From Phycomyces nitens (taxonomy: Eukaryota > Mucoromycota > Mucoromycetes > Mucorales > Phycomycetaceae), in NCBI GenBank assembly GCA_022702545.1, contig JAHRBC010000005.1:3782001-3846000 (forward strand): a stretch of 64,000 bases of DNA. The letters are read 5' to 3'. Both the position numbers and the translations under genes were made by a program. A model generated the notes under the pieces. It had not been told where the DNA came from and ran no database searches. It was given only the letters and a program-made list of their open reading frames with translations. Position 1 is the first letter of the stretch; each line of letters begins with the position of its first letter. Positions 10,791 through 23,193 of this stretch are shown here, piece by piece.

Positions 10791-11728
10791 CGTTAAAGGT
10801 CTTGCAGCAATCCTAGGCGTCTGGGGTTTTTTCTCTTTTTAACCCCTTGGTTGTTTTTTCAGAAACTCCCCTCCAAAGTGGTGGCTAAGCGCTTGGTGAA
10901 GAGCGGACAAATGATGACATTCAATGTGACTTATAAAAAGGGTCTAGTATTGATTCTAAAGACGGTGATGATGGGATTAGAAAGACAACTATATGATGGA
11001 TTTAGATTGATCTCTTGGTAGTTTCCAGAGGTCCATGGTATGAGGAATGTATAATAAATTTAAATAATAATAATAATTGAATGCTCGGAGTATTGGATAA
11101 AGGCAGCAATAGGCAATCGAAAAAGAACCCTTTGGTGTAGTGAATAGATCCAATGTTACTGCCAGTCTATTAAACATTTGTTGCCTAGTGATAAAAAGTA
11201 CTTTTTGAATCTGATAATACAATAGAATGTTCTTTTTTTTTATATCAAATATCAAGGCACCAGGACAAGCATTTGGCTTTATATTCTAATCACTCGTCTA
11301 TTTATGCCTTGGACTTTATATACATATATAAAATATATGATAAAATATTGCTCTTGTTCTGACCTGGATTGCTAAATTCGTGTAACGATTATTGTGAAAT
11401 GTATTCGCTTTATATTCATCTGATAACAGACACCAAAAGGCTGTTGGGTATAACTGTAATGTATAACAGACAGATGGCTCATATATTAAACATCCAAAAT
11501 AATGATAGCAATCGACACGTGTCCTGTGCGTTTGTGTTTGTGTGTGTAGCAAAAGTATGGTTTTTGGGGGGAGGTAAAAAGCGCGGTGGCTCGGTCTTTT
11601 GGACGGATTTTCACTGCCAGATAAAGCATAACAAGCGCCCATTGACACACCCACGTAACAGATATAAAGTAAGAGAGAAAAAAAGAAACCGACTAGAAAC
11701 ATCTTTAGCTATCCTTCTTTTCTCTTTC
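10791..11728. other. Divergent intergenic region (PPR / Apd1-like)
   Basis: About 940 bp shared 5' region between the PPR gene (-) and the Apd1-like gene (+). It is AT-rich with poly(T) tracts near 10831-10858 and 11231-11240 and a GT-rich stretch near 11521-11550. No additional gene is seen. Confidence 0.5.
11663..11668 (+). promoter_or_regulatory. TATA-like box of the Apd1-like gene
   Basis: TATAAA about 61-66 bp upstream of the ATG at 11729, a distance usual for fungal core promoters. Position is the only evidence. Confidence 0.35.
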
Positions 11729-12701
11729 ATGTCTTTTTATCTTCGCAAAGGTCTGTCTTTACTCGGCATTGAAGACAAGAGTGCGTTGCCACCAGCCGAG
11801 CTTTTGGCAGACGATGATTGTCTTTCCTGCCAAGATCCATGTACTGACCACAAGGCATATCCATCCAGTCTCAAGATTGATCCTACCTTACCACTGGTCG
11901 GTTCAGTCAAGCCCTATGGTCGCCATATAATTATCAGCACAGGCAAGTCAGACTGGCCCTCAAAGATCGAAAAGGATACTGGATCTCTGGCCCATGCTTT
12001 TCGGATAGCCGAGGGAAAACAGCCCACAGAGTTGCGCAACTTTATCACAAATGCTTCTCTGGTTGCAACCGAGTCTAGTGTTCCCAATGGCCATGATGTC
12101 GTTGTTCTTCCCGACAATATTTATGTGGCAAATGTCACTCCAGACAATGCCCTGGACTTTTGGGATATCTTTATCGACATTCCTCTTCCTCTCGGCGATA
12201 ACCCCAAGAAACCCGACTATGAGCGTGCGGCTTCTATAGGCATCACCGTAAAACAGAACCCCCATGAGTCCATGATCATGATCTGCTCCCACCGAAAGAG
12301 AGACAAAGCGTGTGGTATAACTGCCCCTTTCCTGGGAGATGAGTTTGAGCACATCTTGAGAGAAAAGGACATTGATGAGACTGGACCGGGAAGCATTGTC
12401 GTGTGGATGGTCAGTCACGTAGGCGGTAAGATTGAAATTAAAAAAAAAAGGTTAAATATTTAAGGGTTATTAAATATTGTGCTTTTTATTTTATTTGTTG
12501 GCTCTAGGACATAAATATGCTGGTAATGTTATATGTTATACTCAACAAGGCACCTGTGGAGTGTGGTATGGTCGAGTAGCACCATGCGATTGCAAGCCCA
12601 TAATCGAAGAGACGATTCTGAAAAAGAAAGTGATCAAGGAACTCTACCGTGGGTCGATGGATCACAGCTTTGACAAGAAACTCCATCCTCTCAAGTGGTA
12701 G
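11729..12701 (+). CDS. Apd1-like protein (sucrase/ferredoxin-like family, thioredoxin-fold [2Fe-2S])
   Basis: Two exons, 11729-12425 and 12508-12701, give 296 residues. The N-terminal part has DDDCLSCQDPCTDHKAYPS, and the middle has YGRHIIISTGKSDWPSKIEKD. The signature is the C-terminal half: MIMICSHRKRDKACGITAPF followed by SHVGGHKYAGNVICY and GVWYGRV. This is the sucrase/ferredoxin-like thioredoxin fold of yeast Apd1 and Aim32, where Cys and the HxxxH-type pair hold a [2Fe-2S] cluster. The conserved HVGGHKYAGN crosses the single phase-1 intron. The yeast homolog is cytosolic and needed for resistance to redox stress; the electron partner here is unknown. Confidence 0.85.
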
Positions 12702-12958
12702 ACCTCTTTATATCTGTAACATAAATAAAAATATACATACATACATGGCATGAATATTTCAGCCAAGAGAATCAACACAACCTGTGAGCAATCAATTTGA
12801 TGCATTTCTTGTTCTTTTAAAAGATGAAATAGAGGTATAGTAAAAATAAAATGAAAAATGTGATATTATAAAGATTACAGAATAAGAAAAAGAGTAGAGA
12901 GTAGTATTCAAACCCTCTTTGTGTGTTGTTGAAAATAAATAAATAAATAAATGTTGTA
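12702..12958. other. Short convergent intergenic region
   Basis: 257 bp between the Apd1-like and MADS gene ends, AT-rich with AATAAA-type signals on both strands (for example near 12723 and a GAAAATAAATAAATAAATAA run near 12931). No gene is seen. Confidence 0.45.
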
Positions 12959-14266
12959 TCAAGAGGTCTTTGTATGTCTTGCAAATGATAGTTGTTCGGC
13001 TTTCCAGCCAAATGAAGATTCGGGAGTATTGGATATTGGTGATGTAAAGGGGCTAGGTATTCCACTGTGTGCATAAAACTCTGACAATTCCGAGTTGATT
13101 GTCACTTGATGAGATGGAGTGGATGGCAGGCTTCCTTCATTGTTTCGCCTTTTTCCTGTATTATCATTAGATTGAGTGTCGGTTGGGATTGTGCGTTTCC
13201 TGGACAATCTCGAATCAGACCTGTTGTGGGTTTCGGCATCGGCATCGGCAGAAGCATCATCAGAATCGTAATCGGGTTTGTTTTGGTAAAAGTCGTGTGA
13301 TTCTTGTAGGGCGTAATTGGTAGATGGACTGGACAGTTCATGGGCCATAAAACTAGTTGTGGGGGGTTGGGTTGGCCATGGCTGGTTTGGTGGTATTCCT
13401 GGCTGGTAGGCAAAAGGTAATACGGTACCAGGATAATTTGGTCCAGGCTGACAAGAATTATTGTCGGTTAATTTGAAGATCTAGTGCCCAGAGAGCGAGT
13501 GTGTTTTAGACAATACCTGTTGAGTATAGGTCTGGTAAGAGTTTGATGGAGGATAGTGGGTCTGCAATGAATAGGTAGGGTGGATACTAGGAGGATAGTT
13601 GTAGCCATTGTTGTGATGGGGTCTTTGGTCGAGTGGATGATAGTAGGACATGACAGGGTAGCCATAGGAAGGGGTCTGTGGTTGTTGTTGTTGTGGTGGT
13701 GGTGGTGCTGTTGGTTGGTAGGGTTGGGGTGGGTAGGATTCAGTGTGGCCAAGGTCCGGTAGAGAGGCGCTGCGTACACTTGTAGAATCTTGGTGGTCTT
13801 TTTGGACTATTGGTTCTACCCAAACCTTTTGCTTCTGCTTGGGCTGTGGGGCGCCTTTAAACTATGGAGGGTGAGTATTTGGATAGACGGGGAAGATTGC
13901 CTACATCTTCATTTGACTTGACTTCGTGTGGTTTGTGCTTGTTCTATAAATAAATGTTAGCCAAAAGAAGAATTGTAGCAATGGTTATGTTGTATCTTGC
14001 CTCTTCATACTTGGCCAGGATGGTGTCCATGTCAGTGCTAGAGTACTCGATTAGTTTGCCACTGACATTGTTGAATACTACAAGGGCAATATCGCAGTTG
14101 CAGAGTACACTGAGCTCATATGCCTTCTTGACCAATCCGTGTTTGCGCTTGAGAAAGGTGACCTTTATGATTTGACAGGGTTTAGAGCAATAAGGCTGAC
14201 AATCAGTCTTACCTGTCTATTGCGGTCATCTAGAATTGGATTTATCTGAATCTTTTTGCGGCCCAT
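12959..14266 (-). CDS. MADS-box transcription factor, MEF2/Rlm1 type
   Basis: Five exons on the minus strand: 14266-14213, 14162-14001, 13943-13905, 13861-13517 and 13447-12959, giving 362 residues. Residues 1-60 are a complete MADS box: [39 protein letters not shown], then [20 protein letters not shown] and a MEF2-like extension ([11 protein letters not shown]). MEF2/Rlm1 proteins dimerise and bind CTA(A/T)4TAG, acting downstream of MAP kinases such as cell-wall integrity signalling in yeast. The rest is Pro/Gln/Tyr-rich and disordered, with an acidic Asp/Ala patch and a basic KRRNN stretch. Intron 2 uses a GC donor (14000-13999). Exon 3 is only 39 nt and intron 3 only 43 nt, so this is the least certain part. 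A shorter 36-nt intron 4 (acceptor at 13481) is also in frame. Confidence 0.85.
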
Positions 14267-16566
14267 GATAGATTTCAAATGTCGACTTGTAAAATCAAAT
14301 TTTATAAATATAAAGGTTAGTCTGATAGTTCCTAGTGACACAGTACAGGGCCAATGCGTGGAGAGACCAATTCTGTTCTCAATATGTATATATATATATA
14401 TAAATCTATTAAAGATAGACATTCTCTCACCTTTAACGCAGCTCTGGTAAGAAAAGTGCAATTGATCAATTAAATAAGCTAATCAAGTATAAAGAGAGGA
14501 AACTACTAGACAAGAAAAAAAAAGTTTTTATTTTCTTTTACTTTTAATCTCTTATGCTTGTTTGATTGGACCGTCTATGAATCCGCTCCGGAAGACTAAA
14601 ATTGCCACCAAACCCTTGAGAATGTTTATATCCAGACTTACTTCTTGGCCTGGTGTTACCATGCCCAACCACACCATTCACCTGTCAGTCTTATTGTCCA
14701 ATTGGTTGCCAAGGTTACCTGGCTCAGGGTCGCAAGCCTTGTTTTTCGAGTGATTCATGAAACAGATATGAATTGATCTGATTCGATTGTCAATAAAAAA
14801 AACATACTAGCCTGATTCTGTTCATTATTTATAATGTAAATTTCTTTTAAGAGAGCCAACCTTTGGCTGTCTATGCATACTTTTTTTTGGTTTCAGATTG
14901 GCTGAAAAAAAAATCTCACGCCTGCCGAGATATTCATTACATCCAATCATTTTTTCCCGCCACAGATGAATGTAAATATTTTTCTTGCTATCAATTACAT
15001 CTCAATTCCTCGTATGTTGTATCGATCGTGCTCAAAAAGGGGGCTTCCATTGCCTGTCTGTCCAGCACGCCAAGAGGACCCAAATCTCATCATCTACAAC
15101 CTGTCTTATTTTTTTGTGCATGTTTTATTACCAAGTCCACATTCACCAATGGCGAGTGAAGCTAGAACAATAAGGAAAAAAAATTATGACAAGCGGGGCA
15201 AAATCAGGTACGGTCCGCTCACTACAATAGAAAATGTTGCTGGACTCTAGCATGTGTGGAAGTTGAGTTTTCGAGGTTCTAATCTGATTGAAAATATATC
15301 GGACTTGCGATTATTCGGACGATGAACCTGGTGTGTTATTAAAGAGTCGCTCTAAATATGTTTCATAAGGGTTTGATGGGTATAATCATCTTTAACTATA
15401 GTCTTGCTAGTATGTGCTCTAGACATTCCACTATATGACTATAAAACCAAACATCTTGTTGGGTATAAAGACGTGCCAGATGCCTTGAAAGTGTGGACGG
15501 TAAAAGAGACCATTATCCCTATTTATCCCTCTATTCTTTAATCCGGCCAAGTTTAAGCGAACCCTGCCGTAAAGGGGTCTCAAATTACCCTCTGTTTGAG
15601 TTTGTTGGTGCGTTTGATGACCAAGCCAGCATGACGAGACCTTCTTGTTTACTAATAATGGCGCCATTTTGGTTGGTGCAGCCAGTGCGGACTGCTAGAT
15701 TATTCACAGAGACCCTTGGTTCCCAAGAGTCCTGAGGAGGAGGAGGAGGTATCCAAGAGTTTATATTCGTGTCCTGGAGAATTAGCTAGAGCCAATCCCA
15801 ATGGCCTTTAAACCAGCAGTCCTGAACTAGATAGGCCTTGCAAATGCCGCTTGCATATATTTAGAATCCATTGATCGTTCAATGGAAATATTATTTTTTG
15901 AAAAGAAAAGAAAAATTGTTGGGAATTCCCCAGCATGTAAATTATACGTATTGCAAATGAACCCATTCCTTTGAAATTCTGGGATCTATCCAATGGGCCA
16001 TATTGACTTTGGGAAATCTGGTAGGCAATCTATTCAACCCCAAGGCCAATTGGATTTTTATTTGTATATAAAAAACATAGTCTTGGTTCCTATCGAGAGA
16101 CATATTATATTGAAAAATATGACACTGAAACCATCGCTAAAGACTGAATGTTGACTGTATAGGTGCAATGAAAACAATTATAAAGATTATATTGGACGCT
16201 TTAAAACATTGAATGGATATGTAATGGTCACACACATGGTTGATACTTTTTTTTATTTTTATTAAAAAAGAGTTTGGCACCAATTGTTCTGATTTATTAC
16301 ATAATTGCAAGTTTTTATTGAGGTCCAAAGACAAATATCATGGACCTGAATAGCATTGGCTCACAATTGGTATTCGACAATGGCAGATTCACCAAAGAAT
16401 CGTCGCCAAAAGAGTTTTATTATTAATATTAAAAACTATACTTTGAAATGTGCAATCTGACATAATACTAATTTCAAAAATGTTGACAAGGGCAACAATT
16501 TGCCTGTTATTGTACATCACAGAAAAAAAAACCTTCTTTTTTTTTGGGTGGGGGTCTGTGCAGGAT

Positions 16567-16836
16567 TCAAGAGAATACTATAGAAAAGTCGATGGAATGT
16601 TGACTGTCTATACTCTCGATATCATTTTTGCTTCCTTTGAGAATATGATAAAGGTCATGCCAAGAAAATGGAATAAATACGGGTAAAGGTACCAATACGG
16701 CTGGATCTGATAAAATTCTGGTGGCTAAATAATGATACATAAAAAACCACTGACTAGGTTCCATTGAAATGAGTGGAATTTGATGGTGTAAAATGCTAGT
16801 TTCAGAGTCACTCAGCAAAACAATTGAGCATAACAA
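16567..16836 (-). other. Orphan exon-like segment, unassigned
   Basis: The frame begins exactly after a TTAG acceptor (16838-16837) and runs 89 residues to a stop at 16567, with segments such as PAVLVPLPVFIPFSWHDL. It has balanced, non-repetitive composition within AT-rich DNA. No upstream exon or family is recognised. It is either a terminal exon of an unseen gene or chance. Confidence 0.22.
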
Positions 16837-19519
16837 CTAATTGATCTTGACAACAAGAATATCAATTGTTCAAGACAATTATTTTTATTATTATTAAAAA
16901 GAAACTAATGATTCCAACCCATGCTTTTCATTTCCGATTGGCGGTGGCTAAAGGATGAATATATTTTGTCATGGCTAAATAATAAAGAGCGAGCCACTGG
17001 GATATTCTAGGGCTACATTTCTCAAATGTTAAATGGGAATAGCATGTATTAAAAATATCCAATCGAGCCCTTGATATTTCCTAGTCTCACAGGTAAAGAA
17101 TATTCCACTCGACACCTAGCTGAGCACCCTGTCAGCTTAACCGGCAGCCTATATAATTCAATCACAATCCACACAAGTTGCCTGCCGTCTGATGTTATAC
17201 AAACTGCCATTTTGGATAATGTGTGGCTCAGACTACCCGATATGCGTCAAGGATCTTTCCACATTTTTGGTAAAGTACTGCACCTAATACATATCTCTGG
17301 GTCCATGATCGACTCTCAATCAGTTCCCAATGCTCTGGTGAAATCCAAGTCCGATTTTCGAGTTTTACACCAAAAACTCTTTCTCTTTCTCTGTCTTTAC
17401 AAGATTACAACCTTAAATTGTGCCATGGGCAGTAATACGATCACTAGACGTCAGCCGTATTCCAGCTCAATAATATATTTAAAAAGGGATAAATCGCTGG
17501 TACCAATCCACTGCAGCAGATTTAGAATTGCCCATGTCTACATTAAAGTAATCCCATAAATAATTCGTGATGAGCAGCCAAGACATTTGAATAAGCGTAT
17601 GTGTATCGTAACCTAATAATCTCAACCAAAATTACAAGCAGAATATTCGGTTGCTATTCTCCTTGGCCTTTGAGCATATCGACCCAAACACCAAATGTCA
17701 TATTTCCATGGCATTGTTTAGAGTATATTTTAACAGTTGGTCTTGTCAAAAAATCCCCCCTTATAAATCCGATTTTCTTCCCAGCTCTCCGGTTAGACCC
17801 AGCAAAGTTCTCCAAGTCTAACCACTTGCTGCATAATTCATTTTAACTTTTATATACATATATATAATATTCCTCAATTATAAACTACCCGTCTCCATTC
17901 AATATGTCACATAATACTCACCATAAACCGGGGTCGATTAATCCCTTGATTACTAGATCTTGAATACCAAGCTCTTGTCTTGATTCGACAAACTGATAGA
18001 CATTTTGAGTTGGATAGTTTGGTCGATTTAAATCTGTATTTTCAGGACAATAAGATAGTATGTATGTATATACATCTTTACTAACTTGCCTTTATTCTAC
18101 ACAATCGTCTGATAAACACATGCTCTTTAATGGTTTACATTTTTATTTATTTAAAAGAGTAAAACTAAAGTACTTTAAACGCAGACAGAATCTCCAAAGA
18201 TGTCTATTTCTCCAGTTACACATCTTGTTAAATAAATATCCAAGCCATCGCTCGGTTGGTTCTTTCTCTTGTAAATAGGACAGCTTGTTAATTGTAGACT
18301 TTTAGATGTAGAGTAATAGTACTTTCAACAATATAATGATCATATATTAAAGGCTATTCTTATTAAAAATAATAATAAGGGCATTCTATATCTTTTATCA
18401 TGTGTACCAGTCCGGTGAGATCAACCGAGAGTCGAGTGTGTATGAATGAGAAGAATTTTTTATCACTTGCCTAAAAAATTGTCCTTAAAACACTGGATCT
18501 TTTTCTTGTATTATTATTATAATTCAAATAAGAAATAAAAAAAGATTATTTATGGCCGCATTGTATCACAAATATATCAATTATCTGCGCGGTTTATATG
18601 TGGAGGTTTGTACACAGGCATTCGCAGTGACTAGAACCATTGAGCCAAGTATGGATGACAGCGTGTGTCACTATCTATAGAGACATTGAGAATCACTTAC
18701 TAATCAGCCAGGTAGTTCTAGACTAGACTCAAGGATCCCAATAGATCATAAGCACACACACGCACACACACACATACATATATATAAGAAGAGAATAATA
18801 AAAGTTATAGAGCAACTTGATAATGTTTTGGAATGTTGAGACAACCAAGAGCCGAATGGCCGTTTGCAACTTTCTAGTCCGATAAAAAAAAAGATATAAT
18901 TATATATATAGTTCCCGCCAAGTTCTCTTCAATTCTTGGATTTTCAATTCTCGGTCTGTTTTGGGGGGGATGACAAGGCCTTATATTGCAATCAGTGTTG
19001 TAGCTGTTTTTAGAAGCTGCTTCCAAAGCGCCTTTTATCTACGCTGCCAGCATGTTTATTACTGGCTGCCCGTACCTGTATTAACGGACCATCCGTGTAC
19101 TCTGCCAGTAAAGAGTATCTTAAGCACTGGCTATCAATACTCATCAGAATACATGCACTATTTTCCTGTGCCAATTGCCAACAAAGAACATGAGCTGTAA
19201 TTTGGGAAAGATAAGGAGATAGATTGTATCATTTATTAGCTAATAGTTCCACATCTCATCGTCTGTGCAAAAAGGTTACATTAATTGAATGGCCATAGAA
19301 TGCCCAATATTTTCAATTATATAAAATACATTGGTTATCCTCCACAGATATTCTTTGTGCTCCCTTCTTCATCTTGGATCAGTATTCTTTGTTCCACAAG
19401 CTACTGTTCTTCCAACTGGCTGAATATAAATCTCAAGAGAGAGAGAGTCTTGTCTGTGCTCCCTTGACGTTGGTGAATTTCAACCTTAAAAAAAAAAAAG
19501 ACAAAGCGCTCTAGAAATT

Positions 19520-19525
19520 TATAAA
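19520..19525 (+). promoter_or_regulatory. TATA-like box of the P450 gene
   Basis: TATAAA 64 bp upstream of the P450 start codon, in a stretch followed by pyrimidine-rich DNA (CCCTCTTCTCTCTTTTG) typical of fungal transcription start regions. Confidence 0.4.
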
Positions 19526-19588
19526 ATACAAACCAAATCTTTTGATTCCCCTCCAAAACCCATCCCTCTTCTCTCTTTTGCCCACAAA

Positions 19589-21379
19589 ATGGATTTGCAC
19601 CAGAAGCTTACCAATGAATCTGTTGTGGCCGGTCTGGTCGGTACTGTTGGTGCCATTTTGACCTACAAGCTCTACAAGTCCATTTCCCAGCCTTCGGAAG
19701 GAAACATGCCACCCATTGCACCCGGAAGACAGCCATTGTTTGGCCACTTGCTGCGAATGAACCAGCCCATTCCTCCTCAAAAGGTGTTTTCCAAGTGGGC
19801 CAAGGAAGTCGGTCCTGTGTATACTGTCCATATGGGCACAAAGAGATGGATTATTCTCAACAACGCCGAGTCCGTTCGCGATCTTATTGTCAACAGAGGC
19901 GCCATTTACTCTTCTAGAGAGCTTTCTTCTCTCTTGGTCGACATCTTGTTCCACGGAGGTTTGTAATCGATAGTGTGTGTGTGGAACATCATGATAGACA
20001 AAGAAAGTAACAAGGTTTTTGTGCTTGGTTACGAATTAGTTGAGAATGGTGGTGGATTGCCTTTCTTCCCCTATGGCAAGGAGTGGCGGTACTTGCGTCG
20101 ATTGAGTAAGTCCAGGCAACATTTGATACCAAACATGCTGACATTATGTATTGCCCTTAGCCCACGGTTCTCTTTTGAAGAGAAAGATTGACAGCTACCA
20201 GCACATTCTCGATGACCGTCGTCTTGATTTCCTCAAGAACCTCGAGGCTGCCTGCAAAGATGGACAAGAATTCTGTATGAACACCCAAATTGAACATTTG
20301 GCCATGACCACCGTGCTCTCGATTGTGTACGGAGGAGAGTTGTGCTATTATGACACCAACAACCCTGATTTGCATGCCATTTACGCACAGACAGCTGAGT
20401 CCACTGCAGTCCTTCAGCCCAGTGAGCAGATCCGTGAGTTCCTTCCCATCTTTAGCTACATCATCCCATCTCGCACCAAGCAGTACCAGGGTCTGGTAAA
20501 GAGAACCGATACTTTCCACGGCAATCTCTTGAGACAGTTCAAGGAAAAGATGGCCAAGAACCCAGATGATGTCGAAGATTGCTTCATGAAGGATTTGATT
20601 ACAGAGAACGACGAGATCACCGACCTCCGTCTGTCTGATCTTGCAATGGTATTCGTGGCTGCTGGTAAGCAAGAATTCGTTGTAAAGATAATGAAATCTA
20701 ATAGACAAAAAAAATAGGCTCAGACACTACCTCTGGAACCCTTCAATGGCTCGTTGCCGCCTTGGCCAACCACCCCGAGGTTCAGGACAAAGCATATGCC
20801 GAAATCTTGCAGCATGTCGGCAAGGACCGTCTTCCTGGCCCTGAAGATGGTAAGCTATCAAGTAAATGATACATGTTCTGATACCCGTCATTAGAGGACA
20901 ACCTTCCTTATGTCAAGGGTATCCTATTTGAGACCCTCCGTCTTCACCCTCCTGCCCCTCTTTCGGTACCTCATTGCACTACCGAGGACGATGTATATGG
21001 CGAGTGGGTTATTCCCAAGGGCACAACCGTTGTCATGAACCTCGATTCTATTCACCGTGACCCTACCCGCTACCCCCAGCCCGATAAGTTTATGCCCGAG
21101 CGTCACTTTGAGTTCATCAAGAACAGCAACGGTCAGACTAGTCAAGCAGTCGAAGACAGACCTCATTTGTCATTCTCAAGTGGTCGCCGCATGTGTGTTG
21201 GTATTCACTTGGCTGAACGCAGTCTGTTCATTACTGCCACTGGTCTGCTCTCGACATACCGCATTGAGCGCGTCAGTGAAGAGCTCATTGATGTGAGCAG
21301 ACAGAGAGATATCTATGGTGTCACATCCAACCCTATTCCCCACAACATCCGCCTTGTCCGAAGAGTGCCTATTGCTTAA
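19589..21379 (+). CDS. Cytochrome P450 monooxygenase (copy 1)
   Basis: Five exons: 19589-19958, about 20004-20105 (an alternative acceptor at 19998 is also in phase), 20161-20664, 20718-20849 and 20895-21379, about 530 residues. An N-terminal hydrophobic stretch (VVAGLVGTVGAILTY) suggests an ER anchor, followed by the Pro-rich hinge PPIAPGRQP. Diagnostic elements are the helix C motif WRYLRRL, the I-helix oxygen-activation motif AAGSDTTSG, the K-helix ETLR, the PERH segment and the heme loop FSSGRRMCVG with the thiolate Cys. P450s use NADPH-P450 reductase to oxidise hydrophobic substrates; the substrate is unknown. Its 3' end converges on the RAI1 gene with 142 bp between stops. Confidence 0.92.
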
Positions 21380-21521
21380 ATTCTTCAAGAGCAATTATAT
21401 CATCTTTGTTCATTCATTTTGTTTTTCTTATTTCACCCCATAAAACAGCATTATCAATATCAATAAAGCAAGCTATTATACATTTCTACAGAAAAAAAAG
21501 AGAGTCATTTTGTATTCAGGC

Positions 21522-23010
21522 CTATTCTGCTGTCTTGCGAGATACTCGAGGGCCTCCAATAGCATTACTAATTTCTCCATCAATGTAGCGCTGTGTGATA
21601 AATGGCTGTGGTTGGACTTCTTTTACAATGGTGATCTCTTTCCAGGGTGCCTTCCATTCGACAAGATAGGTAACCATAGGATCATCGTCTACTACTACGG
21701 TCTGCAGCCACTCTAGAAACTCGTCTGCGAACCGAAGACATACCACTGGTTCCTATTAAAAATAAACAAACAAAGTATCAATTGGAAAGCCTAGTCTTTT
21801 TTTTTTTGGAAAATCAATCACTTTACCCACATCCCAGGCTTGTTTCGTACTATTCTTGGAATCTCCATAGTCTTGAACTCCTTTATGTCCTGCACCAGTC
21901 CTTGCTCATCTCGGAACCCACAAATGACTCTCGGAACACCAACCAGGAAAGACTGGGCCCAGAACTTCTTGAGTTTGAAACGTTCAAACGAAGTCTGGTG
22001 TCGGTTATTCTCAATCAGACGCGAAGTCTTGAGTTCGACATAATTTCCAAGTGGATCTGCCTTTTCATCAACCGGCTTGACATCTGTTGTCTATTGTCAG
22101 TCTAATAAAGAGTGCCTTGGTCATTACCTCTGCTACAATCAACTTCTGCTCCCATAATCAGCGAGTTTCTGCCAAGTTTGGTCTTTACTACCACACAGTA
22201 CTGAATATTGGTGTCTGCACTTTCATTCAGTCGCTGTAATAGTTCAGGGTCTCCCTTTTTGACTCTACTGGGCGGTTTTGAGAGAGTGCAGAGAGTCTCG
22301 AACCTATAGCCACCATAACATTGCATTTGCTCTTTGATTGGCGCATTGGCTTCCCTGTTCTTCTTTTCTTCTACCGTCTTTTCGTCAATGTAGATTGTGT
22401 TCTGTGACCATATAAAACCAACAGTTTAAAGGGTCTTTGACAACTAGACAATCAACAAATCCTAACCTCATACCGAGTGGCTCTCAGTATCCAGCCTTCA
22501 TTTCTCGTAGTGGGTGTGCACATAATCTTTGTCATGATACCCCTCCAAGTGATCTAACCCAAAGCATACAAATCACGATATGTTTATACTTTCTCACACT
22601 TTGACTTACAATATCTGCTTTTGTAAGTTGTGGGTTGGACGATTTTTGCTTAATATCAGTCAGGGCATCCAAAAGAGTATCAATGTGCTCAGGAAAAGAT
22701 TCGTCTCTTTTGATAAACTTGTCAAACCCGACATAGAGATCATTGCCATTCGGAGGATAGTAATATTTCTAATGATTGACAATAAACACCTTGGCCCAAC
22801 CTAATCATCACGCACCAATTCCCGATCATCAAACCACACTTGACGATTGTGGTCAATGCTGTACGAAGTGATCTCAGTGGGCTGTTTATAAGCAGGAAAG
22901 TCTCCCTTGTAACTATCTGGGTAATCGACTGGAAATCCCTCAAGGTTTCTCATTCTGTGCTTTGATTCATTTGGAAAAGTACTCGTTAAAGAAAGCTTTC
23001 GTTTCGACAT
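21522..23010 (-). CDS. RAI1: Decapping and exoribonuclease, Rai1/DXO family
   Basis: Six exons on the minus strand: 23010-22816, 22768-22610, 22553-22467, 22401-22128, 22083-21827 and 21752-21522, giving 400 residues, the usual family length. Recognisable elements in order: a basic N-terminus; FDDREL followed by YYYPPNGNDLYVGFDKF; ITWRGIMTKIMCTP; YGGYRFETLCT; the metal-binding IMGAEVDC; the second catalytic motif YVELKTSR; and FKLKKFWAQSFLVGVPRVI before a Pro/Trp-rich C-terminus. Rai1/DXO enzymes remove incomplete or non-canonical 5' caps (unmethylated, NAD) and, in yeast, activate the nuclear exonuclease Rat1. The conserved acidic residues are present, so it should be active. It lies head-to-tail with INTS4, 183 bp apart. 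Confidence 0.92.
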
Positions 23011-23193
23011 GTTTGTGATGAACAAGAAACTGACGACAAACGTCAAAGCGTGACTATGGTCTTGGTTTTTTTTTGGGTGATTTTGACGTGTTTTGTAGGT
23101 GTTTCTTTTTCTTTGTCTTTTTTTAGAGAGAGAGAAAAAACAGGATAAAATAAAATAAAATAGAATGATCATGTTTATCTATCATGATGATAT

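Larger units (their letters stand above)
14267..19588. other. Gene-poor region
   Basis: About 5.3 kb of AT-rich DNA with microsatellites (TA runs near 14388-14402, CA near 18752-18774, TATATA near 18900). Apart from the orphan segment at 16567-16836, I find no frame with domain content. Transposon remnants too decayed to read by eye are possible. Confidence 0.45.

Noticed and set aside
13448..13516. Shorter 36-nt version of MADS intron 4 (acceptor at 13481)
   Set aside because: Also in frame, but 36 nt is below the size of every other intron here. The 69-nt version was preferred.
14562..15250. Overlapping plus-strand frames of 60-98 codons
   Set aside because: Several frames are open at once, with poly-K/F stretches and no conserved motif. 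Consistent with AT-rich non-coding DNA.
17071..17559. 162-codon open frame on the plus strand in the gene-poor region
   Set aside because: No domain, no convincing start or splice context, and irregular composition. It looks like a chance frame.
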